Assembly (NCBI GenBank): GCA_958415625.1
Contig: CATYZI010000028.1
Span: 1-28,742, forward strand
Length of the DNA: 28,742 nucleotides
Origin: an uncultured Collinsella sp.
GTDB lineage: Bacteria > Actinomycetota > Coriobacteriia > Coriobacteriales > Coriobacteriaceae
Direction of reading: 5' to 3'
Of the stretch, positions 21,501-28,742 are shown piece by piece. The notes below the pieces were generated by a model. It was given only the letters and a program-made list of their open reading frames with translations. It did no database searches and was not told where the DNA came from. Both the position numbers and the translations under genes were made by a program. Every line of letters begins with the position of its first letter. The stretch's first letter is position 1.

Positions 21501-22229
21501 CTAGAACCTACCCGGGTGCTCGGCGCACAGCTCATCGCGCATGGCGTAGACACGGTTCATGGCCTCGGACTCAAACCAGGCCAGGCGCTCCTTGCGCTTG
21601 AGCTCGGCCGGTGCATCGGATAGCGAGATGGCCTTGCCGGCACGGATCCAGCACTTTTTGGGGCGCATGAGCTTTTTGCCCGCAGGCGTAATATCGGACC
21701 AGCCGCAGATGGCGAGCGGGTTGACGGGTGCCTTGCCCATCTGGGCGATGAGCGCAAAGCCGCCGTGGACCTCGGGCTTGATCTCGCGCGAGCGGATGCG
21801 CGTGCCCTCGGGGAAAATCAGGACGTCTTCGCCGCGCTGCAGCGCATGCTGGGCGGCACGCAGGCACTTCATATCGGCGGTGCCGCGCTCGACGGGAATG
21901 CCGCCCACGCGGCTAAAGGCCCAGCGCACGATCTTGCTCTTGGCAAACTCGGACTTAAAGATGGGGCGCACACGGCGGCCGCCAAAGAACAGTGCCGTCT
22001 CCACGGCCAGCAACTCGGCCATCGAGGTGTGGTTGCAGATGACCACGCTGCCGCGGCCTTCCTGGCGCTCAAACAGCAGGTCGCTGTCCTCGACCTTCCA
22101 GCGCCACATGAGCTTGGAGAAGACCCACAGGATGCCCATGACCACGGCGACGGTGCCGCGGATGAGCGCCGGGAACTCGGCGTAGGGTGCGTTGTAGTAA
22201 TCCTCGGGCGTCTGCTTAAACAGGCGCAT
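21501..22229 (-). CDS. plsC: 1-acyl-glycerol-3-phosphate acyltransferase family protein
   Basis: A PlsC-type acyltransferase of 242 residues that probably acylates lysophosphatidic acid at position 2 to give phosphatidic acid. One N-terminal hydrophobic helix (about 24-42) anchors it. Motifs are visible: block I VICNHTSMAE (62-72, His67), block II around GRRVRPIFK, block III IFPEGTRIRS (138-147), and a final PLAICGW. The active-site HX4D reads HX4E here (His67, Glu72), which is conservative but unusual. It works with gpsA, plsY and pgsA in phospholipid synthesis. Its ribosome site GGAGG is formed by the last codons of cmk, 3 bases upstream, so the two are coupled. Other acyltransferases of the superfamily (e.g. 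mycolyl or hemolysin-type) are less likely. Confidence 0.88.
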   Translation of the reverse strand: MRLFKQTPEDYYNAPYAEFPALIRGTVAVVMGILWVFSKLMWRWKVEDSDLLFERQEGRGSVVICNHTSMAELLAVETALFFGGRRVRPIFKSEFAKSKIVRWAFSRVGGIPVERGTADMKCLRAAQHALQRGEDVLIFPEGTRIRSREIKPEVHGGFALIAQMGKAPVNPLAICGWSDITPAGKKLMRPKKCWIRAGKAISLSDAPAELKRKERLAWFESEAMNRVYAMRDELCAEHPGRF

Positions 22230-22232
22230 GGG

Positions 22233-22919
22233 CTACCTCCTTTGGTTGATGAGGTCCTCGATGATCGAGACGACCTCGTCGATGGTGTGGGCGGTGGAGT
22301 CGACGTGCACGGCGTCCTCGGCGGGAACGAGCGGCGCGACCTCGCGGCTGCTGTCGAGCATGTCGCGCTGCTTGAGGGCGTCGAGGGTCTCGTCGACCTC
22401 GGCCTCGAGCAGCTCGGCAGTAAGCGGCTGGGCGTCGTTTTGGTGGCGCTGCAGCACACGGCGGCGGGCACGCTCACGCGGGTCGGCGGTCAGGAACACC
22501 TTGACCTGTGCGTTGGGGAACACGACGGTGCCGATGTCGCGACCCTCGGCGACGATGTCGCGGTCCTCGGCGGCGCGACGCTGGTGGATGAGCATGGCGG
22601 CGCGTACGCCCGGGTAGGCCGAGACCTTGGAGACGTTGGCGTCCACCTGCGGGGTGCGGATGGCGGCCGAGGCGTCCTGGCCGTCGATGGTTAGGCGCGT
22701 GTCCTCGCCGGTGCCGTTGGTAAAGCGAATCTCGATCTGTTCGGCGAGGGCATCGATGGCAGCCTCGTCGTCCAGGTCGATGCCGCGGTCGAGCGCGGCG
22801 AAGGTGACGGCGCGATACATGGCGCCCGTGTCGAGCTTGTTAAAGCCCAGTTGGCGGGCAATCTCCTTGGCGATGGTGGACTTGCCGGAACCGGCGGGGC
22901 CGTCGATGGCGACGATCAT
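22233..22919 (-). CDS. cmk: Cytidylate kinase
   Basis: Phosphorylates CMP and dCMP to the diphosphates with ATP, feeding pyrimidine nucleotide and CTP supply. The 228-residue protein has the P-loop GPAGSGKST (7-15), the substrate segment LDTGAMYR (29-36), the DIVAEGRDIG motif (about 120-129) and the lid region ADPRERARRR. Length is standard. AAAGGAAG precedes the ATG; the gene lies 66 bases after the RsuA-like gene, the largest gap in this part of the series, where I see no clear promoter. It ends just before plsC, whose ribosome site it supplies. Confidence is very high. Confidence 0.97.
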   Translation of the reverse strand: MIVAIDGPAGSGKSTIAKEIARQLGFNKLDTGAMYRAVTFAALDRGIDLDDEAAIDALAEQIEIRFTNGTGEDTRLTIDGQDASAAIRTPQVDANVSKVSAYPGVRAAMLIHQRRAAEDRDIVAEGRDIGTVVFPNAQVKVFLTADPRERARRRVLQRHQNDAQPLTAELLEAEVDETLDALKQRDMLDSSREVAPLVPAEDAVHVDSTAHTIDEVVSIIEDLINQRR

Positions 22920-22985
22920 GCAATGCTTCCTTTCGGTGGTTGACGTGCTGGTATGGTACGCGGACGCTACGGCTTGGCGGACTGG

Positions 22986-23957
22986 CTAGCCCGTGTAGCG
23001 CTCGCGGTAGGTGTTGCGCTTGGGTGCGGAGCCGTGGCTGCCGTGGTGACGCGTGCGGATTGCGGGGGTTTCCAGGGCCTTGTCACCGCGCTTTGAGCTG
23101 GCCTGCTTGGGCGGGATGCCGCCGGCCTTGAGGACCTGTACCTCGCGGTCGGTGAGCTCGCGCCATGAGCCCTTGGCCACGTCCTTGAGCTCCAGGCCGG
23201 CAAAGTTGCAGCGGTGCAGGCGGATCACCGGGTGGTGGATCTTGCTCAGCATGCGCTTGACCTGGTTTTTGCGTCCCTCGCGGATGATGACCTCCACGGC
23301 GGTGGTGCCGGGCTTGACACCTTGCGGAGCCACGGCCTCGGCCTCGCGCGCGTTGATGACGCGGCAGATCGCCGGTTGGCACAGGCCGTCATCGAGCTCG
23401 ATGCCGCGGCGGAGTGGTTCCAAGTCGCGATCGGTCAGGTGGCCGTCCACGAGCGCCTGGTAGGTCTTGTAGACGTGCTTGCTTGGGTGTAACAGGTCCT
23501 GCGACAGGTCGCCATCGGTGGTAAAAAGCAAAAGGCCCGTGGTGTCGCGGTCTAGGCGACCCACCGGAAAGAGCCCCGGAAAGCGGTCGCGCGGGACCAG
23601 GTCGGCCACGCAAGGGCGCTCCTGCGGATCGCTCATGGTGGTGAGATATCCCGTCGGCTTGTAGAGCATCAGGTACACGGCGCCCTGGTTGAGCCTGACG
23701 GGCATGCCGTCGACCTCGATATGGTCGCGATCGACGTCGACCTTGGTGCCCAGTTCGGTCGCGACCTGGCCGTTGACGGTCACGCGGCCGGCGGTCATCA
23801 GGTCCTCCGAGCCGCGGCGGCTCGCCACGCCCGCGCGCGCCAAAAAGCGCTGTAGCCGCATGGTGTGCGGGTAGACGGGCTGGGCGTCGGTTGCGGCCGG
23901 CACCGTGCCCGTGCCGGCCGCGCCGCGCGTCTCACCTACTTCGTTAGTCCTCGTCAT
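22986..23957 (-). CDS. Pseudouridine synthase, RsuA/RluB family
   Basis: Isomerises uridine to pseudouridine in rRNA. The 323-residue protein has an N-terminal S4 RNA-binding domain (about 34-82: RLQRFLARAGVASRR) and the RsuA/RluB catalytic domain, with catalytic Asp136 in the GRLDRDTTGLLL motif, then VYKTYQ and the C-terminal GRKNQVKRM and HRCNFAGL motifs. About 30 residues precede the S4 domain and the last 45 are basic and Lys/Arg/Ser-rich. Whether the target is 16S (RsuA) or 23S (RluB) rRNA cannot be decided by eye. The ATG at 23957 lies in the end of scpB (14-base overlap) behind GGAGGG. A 16S or 23S role in ribosome maturation fits its position near der and an ABC-F gene. Confidence 0.92.
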   Translation of the reverse strand: MTRTNEVGETRGAAGTGTVPAATDAQPVYPHTMRLQRFLARAGVASRRGSEDLMTAGRVTVNGQVATELGTKVDVDRDHIEVDGMPVRLNQGAVYLMLYKPTGYLTTMSDPQERPCVADLVPRDRFPGLFPVGRLDRDTTGLLLFTTDGDLSQDLLHPSKHVYKTYQALVDGHLTDRDLEPLRRGIELDDGLCQPAICRVINAREAEAVAPQGVKPGTTAVEVIIREGRKNQVKRMLSKIHHPVIRLHRCNFAGLELKDVAKGSWRELTDREVQVLKAGGIPPKQASSKRGDKALETPAIRTRHHGSHGSAPKRNTYRERYTG

Positions 23958-24672
23958 GCAAACCCTCCGAGGTCTCGTCGACGACTAGGGCTTCCAAGTC
24001 CTCGACTGCCTCAACATCTTCAACATCGGTATCGATCAGTTCGCGCTCTTCGCCCAGATCCTCAGCCTGCTCCTCGAGCGTGGACTGAATGCTGCGGCCG
24101 CTCAGGCGCTCGCGGATAAACTGGCGCGATTGCTCGTCGGGGGCAAACTGCTCCAGATCGGGCAGGTCGCGGGTGGAGCGCAGGCCGAACTTTTCCAAGA
24201 AAGCGTTGGTCGTGCCGTAGATGATGGCCTGACCACGCTCGGGGTCGCGGCCGAGCTCGCGCACCAGACCCTTGTCCACGAGCGACGCGATGACGCCGTC
24301 GGAGTTGACGCCGCGGATGCCCTTGACCACCTCGCGCGTGACGGGCTGGTGATAGGCGATGACAGCCAGGGTCTCAAGCGCCGCCTGCGACAGCTTTTGC
24401 GTGTCCCAGCTTAGCACGTAGGCCTCGACCACATCGTGGTAGGCGGGGTGCGTAAACAGGCGCCAGCCACCGGCGACCTCGCGCAGCTGAAAGCCGCGGT
24501 TGGCCTCCTCGTACTCAACCTTGAGCTCGGCCAAAAGCGATGCGCACTCGCCGGGGGCGATATCCAGCGCACCTGCCAGCGCGGGCGCGCTTACGGGATC
24601 GCTCGACACCAGCAGCAGCGCCTCGAGGGCGCCTTTGAGGCTGTTTGCCTCCAGCGTGGAAAGGGTTGACAT
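23944..24672 (-). CDS. scpB: Segregation and condensation protein B
   Basis: The regulatory subunit of the SMC-ScpAB condensin, which compacts and segregates the chromosome. The 242-residue protein has two winged-helix domains (about 8-80 and 90-170): SLKGALEALLLVSSDPVS, then KLSQAALETLAVIAYHQPVTR and the VIASLVDKGLVRELGR turn; both are characteristic. The C-terminal 65 residues are strongly acidic and probably disordered. It starts 11 bases after scpA behind AGGAG and overlaps the pseudouridine synthase by 14 bases. The scpA-scpB-rsuA-cmk order is common in Gram-positive bacteria. No smc gene is in the window. Confidence 0.96.
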   Translation of the reverse strand: MSTLSTLEANSLKGALEALLLVSSDPVSAPALAGALDIAPGECASLLAELKVEYEEANRGFQLREVAGGWRLFTHPAYHDVVEAYVLSWDTQKLSQAALETLAVIAYHQPVTREVVKGIRGVNSDGVIASLVDKGLVRELGRDPERGQAIIYGTTNAFLEKFGLRSTRDLPDLEQFAPDEQSRQFIRERLSGRSIQSTLEEQAEDLGEERELIDTDVEDVEAVEDLEALVVDETSEGLHDED

Positions 24673-24683
24673 GGTTGCCGCTC

Positions 24684-25493
24684 CTATTCGGTGAGCTCGG
24701 GGCCCTCACCGGGCACGTATGCCTCGGCGCCCTCGACGCGGTTGATTTGAATGGTTCCAAAAATCTCGTCCTGGCTCAGCGTGAGCGAGCCGCGTTTGGC
24801 GAGCTCGAGCATAGCCAGGAAGGTGACGACGAGCTGCTCGGTGGTGGCGTCGCCGTCCAGCAGCTCGCGAAAGGTGCAGGTTTGATGCGCCATGGTAAAG
24901 CGGTCGACCGAGGCCACCGTCAGGTCGAGCGGCACGCGATGCGGTGCCACGTGCTCGGCTTCCAGCAGGAAGGTCTGGCGCTTACCGTCCAGGTCGGCGC
25001 AGATGACGGCGAGGCCGCGCAGGGTGATGCCGGCCAGATAGTCGGGCATAAGGCCCAAGAACTCGGGGTCGGGGCCGGCCACGCGCGGATGCATGCGGCT
25101 CTCGGCCTGCATGCGCGCGCCAAGGGCAGCCGCCGCGCCCTTAAACTGTTTGTAGGCGATCAAGCGCTGGATCAGGACCTCGCGCAGGGCATCGCCGTCG
25201 AGCGCATTGAGTTCCTCGAGATCTTCGTCAAATTCGTCATCGTCGTCGGCTGTGCGCGGGGCCTCCTGGGGCACCAGCGAGGCGGCCTTGATGTCCAAAA
25301 GGGTTGCCGCGACCAGCAAAAAGTCGCTCGCCACGTCCAGGTCTAGCGCCTCGATGCGCTCGACCTCGGCAAGGTATTGCTCGGCCACCTCGCTGATCGA
25401 GATGGCGCCGATATCTACTTTTTGGCGAGTTACCAGCTGCAGCAGCAGGTCGAACGGTCCGCTGTAGACCTGCGTCGACACGCGATACGACAT
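24684..25493 (-). CDS. scpA: Segregation and condensation protein A
   Basis: The kleisin subunit of the SMC-ScpAB condensin, which bridges the SMC heads. The 269-residue protein has the typical N-terminal domain (STQVYSGPFDLLLQLV, about residues 6-21; then VAEQYLAEVERIEAL), a variable acidic middle (DDDDEFDEDLEEL, about 83-95), and a C-terminal winged helix with VVTFLAMLELAKRGSLTLSQ (about 224-243) that contacts SMC. AAAGGAGGTC precedes the ATG. It is followed after 11 bases by scpB, and an 84-base gap separates it from the M50 protease, which contains a weak GACCGT/ACGGTC hairpin (25545-25561). Very confident. Confidence 0.95.
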   Translation of the reverse strand: MSYRVSTQVYSGPFDLLLQLVTRQKVDIGAISISEVAEQYLAEVERIEALDLDVASDFLLVAATLLDIKAASLVPQEAPRTADDDDEFDEDLEELNALDGDALREVLIQRLIAYKQFKGAAAALGARMQAESRMHPRVAGPDPEFLGLMPDYLAGITLRGLAVICADLDGKRQTFLLEAEHVAPHRVPLDLTVASVDRFTMAHQTCTFRELLDGDATTEQLVVTFLAMLELAKRGSLTLSQDEIFGTIQINRVEGAEAYVPGEGPELTE

Positions 25494-25577
25494 CTTCGAC
25501 CTCCTTTGACGGCGCCTTCGCGGCGCGGTTTGGGTGCATGTTGAGACCGTTTTGCACGGTCGACCTGTAAGTTTACC

Positions 25578-26261
25578 CTAGATGCCGGCGATTGCGAAGT
25601 CGAGCAGCCACTCGGCCAGCGGATACACGGTAACGTCGAAATAGCGGCCGATCACGTCGATGCCGGTCCACATGGGCAGCAGGTACAGCACGATGATGAG
25701 GATCGGCATGGCGTATTGCTGCAGGCGGTAGTAGTTGGCGAGCGCATTGCCTTTGAGGAACGGCACGATGATCGAAGAGCCGTCGAGCGGCGGAATCGGG
25801 ATGAGGTTAAAGAACGCGAGCGACAGGTTGACCACGATAAACGTGGCACCGAAGTTCATGATTTGGGACGCCACGGCAAAGGACATGCCGGCGTAGAGGT
25901 TGCCATAGGCCAGGTGCATGAGCGCTGCAGCGAGGCACGCGAGTGCGATGTTCGACGCGGGGCCCGCAGCGCTCACCAGGACCTCGTCGCGCTTGGGGTG
26001 CTTGAGGTTGTTGAGGTAGACGGGTACCGGCTTGGCGAAGGCGAACACCGGGCCGCCGGCGGCGAGCATGAGCAGCGGCAGGAGGATGGTGCCAAACGGG
26101 TCGATGTGGTTGAGCGGGTTAAGCGAGACACGGCCGCGCGAACGGGCCGTCTTGTCGCCGAGCGCCCAGGCTGCGGCGGCGTGCGCGCTCTCGTGGATGA
26201 CAATACCCACGATGACGGCAACGGCGCTGGCGAGCAGGTTCAAGAGGTAGCTGCTGGACAT
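25578..26261 (-). CDS. Site-2 protease family (M50) membrane metalloprotease
   Basis: An integral membrane zinc protease of 227 residues with about six hydrophobic helices. The zinc motif HESAH gives His23, Glu24 and His27, and the third ligand Asp160 is in the FNLIPIPPLDGS segment. This corresponds to the short M50B-type peptidases, often called SpoIVFB- or YdaA-like, which cut substrates within the membrane; most lack a known substrate, and none can be named here. There is no PDZ or CBS domain. It follows the small membrane protein by 9 bases and has AGGGGAG upstream, so both are coupled. Its juxtaposition with scpAB is common in Gram-positive genomes. Confidence 0.9.
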   Translation of the reverse strand: MSSSYLLNLLASAVAVIVGIVIHESAHAAAAWALGDKTARSRGRVSLNPLNHIDPFGTILLPLLMLAAGGPVFAFAKPVPVYLNNLKHPKRDEVLVSAAGPASNIALACLAAALMHLAYGNLYAGMSFAVASQIMNFGATFIVVNLSLAFFNLIPIPPLDGSSIIVPFLKGNALANYYRLQQYAMPILIIVLYLLPMWTGIDVIGRYFDVTVYPLAEWLLDFAIAGI

Positions 26262-26270
26262 GGCGCTCCC

Positions 26271-26567
26271 CTAGCGGACGCGGCGCGAGGCGCGCGTGAG
26301 CAGGTAATCGGCCACAAACAAAATGACGGCCACGATGGCGTAATCAAGGCGGAACACACCGCCAAAGGGTGACGTGATGACGCCGTAGCCGGCGATGGCG
26401 CTCGGCAGGGCGCGCGAAAGCTCAACGACAAAGCCCACGATCTGTAGCTTGGCGGTGAGGCCGCTAAAGCACAGCAGCACGGTCATCGCGCTCATAAAGA
26501 TGCCGCAGATGCGACAGACGATGGCAATGATGCTCATTGCCACGGCAGCAGCCTTACGAGAGTTCAC
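26271..26567 (-). CDS. Small membrane protein of unknown function
   Basis: A 98-residue protein starting at the GTG at 26567, preceded by GAGGAG with a 7-base spacing, and overlapping the ABC-F gene by 14 bases. The frame remains open to 26687, but that part lies inside the ABC-F coiled coil and has no start signal. Three hydrophobic stretches are seen (about 10-32, 38-54 and 70-90), with a basic C-terminus (TRASRRVR) that points to a cytoplasmic end. It resembles YggT-like small proteins in size and layout only, and I do not claim membership. It lies 9 bases before the M50 protease, so it could be a partner of that protease. Coding is supported by spacing and overlap. Confidence 0.72.
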   Translation of the reverse strand: MNSRKAAAVAMSIIAIVCRICGIFMSAMTVLLCFSGLTAKLQIVGFVVELSRALPSAIAGYGVITSPFGGVFRLDYAIVAVILFVADYLLTRASRRVR

Positions 26568-28587
26568 GCGCGGTCTCCTCTTCGATCTGGGTGGAAAGCT
26601 CGAGCCATTCGTCCTCGAGCTTAGGTAGCTCTTGCTTAAGGCCGTTATATTCCCCCAGCGCGGCGTTGAACTTGTCCTGATCGGCATAAAGCTCTTCGCT
26701 TGCCATCAATTCCATAAGCTCGTCATAGCGGGCACGCTTCTTGTCAAGCTCGGTCTCGATCTTCTTGAGCTGGTTGCGCACGCCCTTGAGCTTTTTGTTG
26801 AGCGCGGCGCGGGCCTGGGCCTCGGCGCGCTTTTGCTCCTTGGTCTTTTTGCCCTCGGCAGGCTTAGACGTCGCGGCGGGGGTGTCGGCCTGGGCGGCGC
26901 TGGCTTTGGTGGACTTGGCCGCCACAGGCGCGTTCTCCTTGGGCGCCTCGGCGGCGGCGCGGGCTGCGAGGTCCTCGCGCTTGTAGAGGTAGTAGTCGTA
27001 GTCGCCGTCGTAGACCGTGACTTGTCCGTCGCGGATGTCGATGACGCGGTTGGCCACGGCGCGCACCAGGTGCTCGTCGTGGCTGATCAGCACGATGGTG
27101 CCGGGGAAGTTTTGCAGGGCGTTCTCGAGCATGTCCACCGAGTCGATGTCTAGGTGGTTGGTGGGCTCGTCCAGGCACAGGAGCGCCTCGGGGGCCACGA
27201 GCATCTTGGCCAGGGCCAGACGCGCTTTTTCGCCGCCGGAGAGGACGCGAACCTGCTTCTCGATGGAATCGTTGTCGCTAAACAGGAAGGCGCCCAGTAG
27301 GCTGCGCTGCTGCGGCACGGTCCACTTGGGCGTGACGGTGTCGATCTCTTGCAGGACGGTGTTGGACTCGGTCATGCCCTCGAGCGCGTGCTGGGCGTAA
27401 TAGGCCACGCCCACGTTGGTGCCCAGGTCGCGGGTGCCGGTAGTGGGCGGCTCCAGTCCGGCGATGATCTTCATGAGCGTGGACTTGCCGGCGCCGTTGG
27501 GGCCGACGAGCGCCACGTGCTCGCCACGGTAGAGCTTGAGGTCGATGTCGCTGTAGATGTGCTTGTTGCCGTAGGACTTGGAGACGCCCTCCAGGCCCAC
27601 GACCATATCGCCGGAGCGCGGTGGGTCAGGGAACTTAAAGTCGATGTGCTTGTGGCCCTCGGGTAGGATGACAAGCTCCTTTTTGATCTGCTCGATCTTG
27701 CGGATGCGCTCCTGGGCCTGGGCTGCCTTGGTGGGCTTGTAGCGGAACTTGTCGACGAAGACCTGCATGTGGGCGATGTCGCGCTCCTGGGCGGCGCGCT
27801 TGGCGCGCATCTGCTCCAGGTTGTCCTCGCGCTGCTTGAGGTAGCTGCTGTAGTTGCCGGTGTAGGTGGTCACGCGGCGGTTCTCGAGGGCGGCGACGTG
27901 GTCGACGCAGGCGTCCATGAAGGCGCGGTCGTGGCTGACGATGAGGACGGCGCCGTCGTAGTTGGCGATAAAGCCGCGCAGCCACTGGACGCTTTCGAGG
28001 TCCAGGTGGTTGGTGGGCTCGTCCAGCAGCAGCAGGTCGGGATGGCGCAGGAAGAGTTTTGCCAGCGCGATACGCATCTGCCAGCCGCCCGAGAACTCGG
28101 AGCATGGGCGCTCAAAGTCGGTGACCTTAAAGCCCAGGCCGGAAAGGATTTTGCGGGCGTTGCTCTCGAGCTCGTAGCCGCCCAGGTGCTCAAAGCGGTC
28201 CTGGACCTGGCCGTACTCGTTAAGGAGTGCGTCGACGTCCTTGCCCTGCTCGGAGAGCTCGGTGATCTGGGCCTGCAGCTCGTTAGCGCGCTCGCCCATG
28301 CGGCGGATTTCCTTGGCGGCGGCCATGACCTCGGCAAGGATGGTGGTGTCCTTGTGCTCCAGATTAGTTTCCTGCTCTAGGTAGCCCACCTGGCAGTCCT
28401 TGGCGTACTGGACCTGGCCGGCGTCGGGGCTGTCGATGCCCATGATGATTTTGAGCATGGTGGTTTTGCCGGCGCCGTTGGGGCCCACGAGCGCGAAGCG
28501 CTCGCCGGGGTTGATCTGGAAGGACGCGCCGCTAAAGAGGACGCGTGCGCCGAAGCTTTTTTCGATCTTGTCGACCAGGAGGATCAT
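26554..28587 (-). CDS. ABC-F family ATPase (Uup/YdiF type)
   Basis: A 677-residue soluble ATPase with two ABC domains and no membrane segments. Domain 1 has Walker A GPNGAGKTT (35-43), signature FSGGW (165-169), LLLLDEPTNHLDLE (185-198); domain 2 has GPNGAGKST (362-370), LSGGEKARLALAK and CLDEPTNHLDID. Between them a long charged linker (about 245-315) is the P-site tRNA-interacting region of the family. A C-terminal Ala/Lys/Glu-rich linker and coiled coil (about 540-677) is like that of Uup/YdiF. Such proteins act on the ribosome rather than transporting; the subgroup determines antibiotic resistance or housekeeping, and this one looks housekeeping. It is the first gene of the long minus-strand series, 32 bases after the tRNA-Ala terminator; no promoter is obvious. 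Confidence 0.93.
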   Translation of the reverse strand: MILLVDKIEKSFGARVLFSGASFQINPGERFALVGPNGAGKTTMLKIIMGIDSPDAGQVQYAKDCQVGYLEQETNLEHKDTTILAEVMAAAKEIRRMGERANELQAQITELSEQGKDVDALLNEYGQVQDRFEHLGGYELESNARKILSGLGFKVTDFERPCSEFSGGWQMRIALAKLFLRHPDLLLLDEPTNHLDLESVQWLRGFIANYDGAVLIVSHDRAFMDACVDHVAALENRRVTTYTGNYSSYLKQREDNLEQMRAKRAAQERDIAHMQVFVDKFRYKPTKAAQAQERIRKIEQIKKELVILPEGHKHIDFKFPDPPRSGDMVVGLEGVSKSYGNKHIYSDIDLKLYRGEHVALVGPNGAGKSTLMKIIAGLEPPTTGTRDLGTNVGVAYYAQHALEGMTESNTVLQEIDTVTPKWTVPQQRSLLGAFLFSDNDSIEKQVRVLSGGEKARLALAKMLVAPEALLCLDEPTNHLDIDSVDMLENALQNFPGTIVLISHDEHLVRAVANRVIDIRDGQVTVYDGDYDYYLYKREDLAARAAAEAPKENAPVAAKSTKASAAQADTPAATSKPAEGKKTKEQKRAEAQARAALNKKLKGVRNQLKKIETELDKKRARYDELMELMASEELYADQDKFNAALGEYNGLKQELPKLEDEWLELSTQIEEETARELS

Positions 28588-28618
28588 GCTGCCGCCTTTG
28601 ACCTTGTGTGCCTATATG

Positions 28619-28646
28619 AAAAAAGGCCCCAACTTGCGTTGGAGCC
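28619..28646 (-). terminator. Terminator downstream of tRNA-Ala
   Basis: On the - strand GGCTCCAAC (28646-28638) pairs with GTTGGGGCC (28633-28625, one G-U pair) around a 4-base loop, then a TTTTTT run (28624-28619). It separates tRNA-Ala from the ABC-F gene, which starts 32 bases further on. Confidence 0.9.
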
Positions 28647-28662
28647 TCATTCAATGCTCGGG

Positions 28663-28735
28663 TGGAGACGAGGGGGATCGAACCCCTGACCTCTTGACTG
28701 CCAGTCAAGCGCTCTCCCAGCTGAGCTACGCCCCC
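28663..28735 (-). tRNA. tRNA-Ala (anticodon GGC)
   Basis: A 73-base cloverleaf. The acceptor strand GGGGGCG (28735-28729) pairs with CGTCTCC (28670-28664), with a G3-U70 pair, the alanine identity element. The anticodon arm CTTGA-CTGGCAG-TCAAG gives anticodon GGC. The T-arm has GGTTCGATCCC. After the discriminator A the DNA reads CCC, so the CCA end is not encoded, unlike tRNA-Pro in this window. It is followed by a terminator. Confidence 0.97.
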
Positions 28736-28742
28736 GTGCGAA

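Noticed and set aside
25545..25561. GACCGT/ACGGTC hairpin between the M50 gene and scpA as a terminator
   Set aside because: A 6-bp stem without a T-run on the - strand; too weak to call.

Overview
The window looks like chromosomal DNA of an anaerobic gut actinobacterium of the class Coriobacteriia, most likely Collinsella or a close relative. This is inferred from protein character, moderately high GC in the housekeeping genes, a pgsA / GarA-like FHA / FtsR-like MerR cluster typical of Actinobacteria, and bacterial housekeeping genes with strong Shine-Dalgarno sites. The genus is an inference; no database search was possible.

Layout. (1) 1-670: a DUF1836 protein on the + strand, ending in a bidirectional terminator shared with the convergent degV gene. 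(2) 669-5570, all on the - strand: a DegV lipid-binding protein with its own dyad-rich promoter, then (in transcription order) pgsA, a GarA/OdhI-like FHA protein, an FtsR-like MerR regulator, apt and a secreted NlpC/P60 hydrolase. (3) 5570-5900: pgsA promoter, a long-spaced 13-bp inverted repeat, and the edge of a very GC-rich block. (4) 5901-10737, + strand: a six-gene block with visibly higher GC than its surroundings. It encodes a LanFEG/CprABC-type lantibiotic-protection ABC transporter, a YxeA-like small exported protein, and a LanRK-type two-component system. No lantibiotic precursor or modification gene is present, so it reads as a stand-alone peptide-antibiotic sensing and resistance module. 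It ends in a strong terminator. (5) 10882-11304: non-coding, AT-richer, unusually dense in small dyads. (6) 11345-28587, - strand: tRNA-Pro(GGG), preceded in transcription order by a tightly packed train of 18 protein genes: ABC-F ATPase, small membrane protein, M50 protease, scpA, scpB, rsuA/rluB-like, cmk, plsC-like, ispH, DUF512 radical-SAM-like, der, plsY, gpsA, rpe, cysteine desulfurase, NIF3, zinc-ribbon coiled-coil protein and coaBC. (7) 28619-28735: terminator and tRNA-Ala(GGC).

How the genes fit together. The long train mixes membrane lipid synthesis (gpsA makes glycerol-3-phosphate, plsY and plsC acylate it, and pgsA elsewhere in the window makes the anionic head group), isoprenoid and CoA synthesis (ispH, coaBC), nucleotide supply (cmk, apt), ribosome and rRNA maturation (der, RsuA-like, ABC-F) and chromosome segregation (scpAB). 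Many junctions overlap by 1-14 bases or are separated by fewer than 20 bases, so translational coupling is likely. The best candidate for a less-described system is the imported antibiotic-peptide module at 5901-10737 with its regulatory surroundings. Secondary points are the palindromic elements near degV, pgsA and tRNA-Pro, and the GarA-like FHA protein that keeps only one of the two phospho-threonines of the family.
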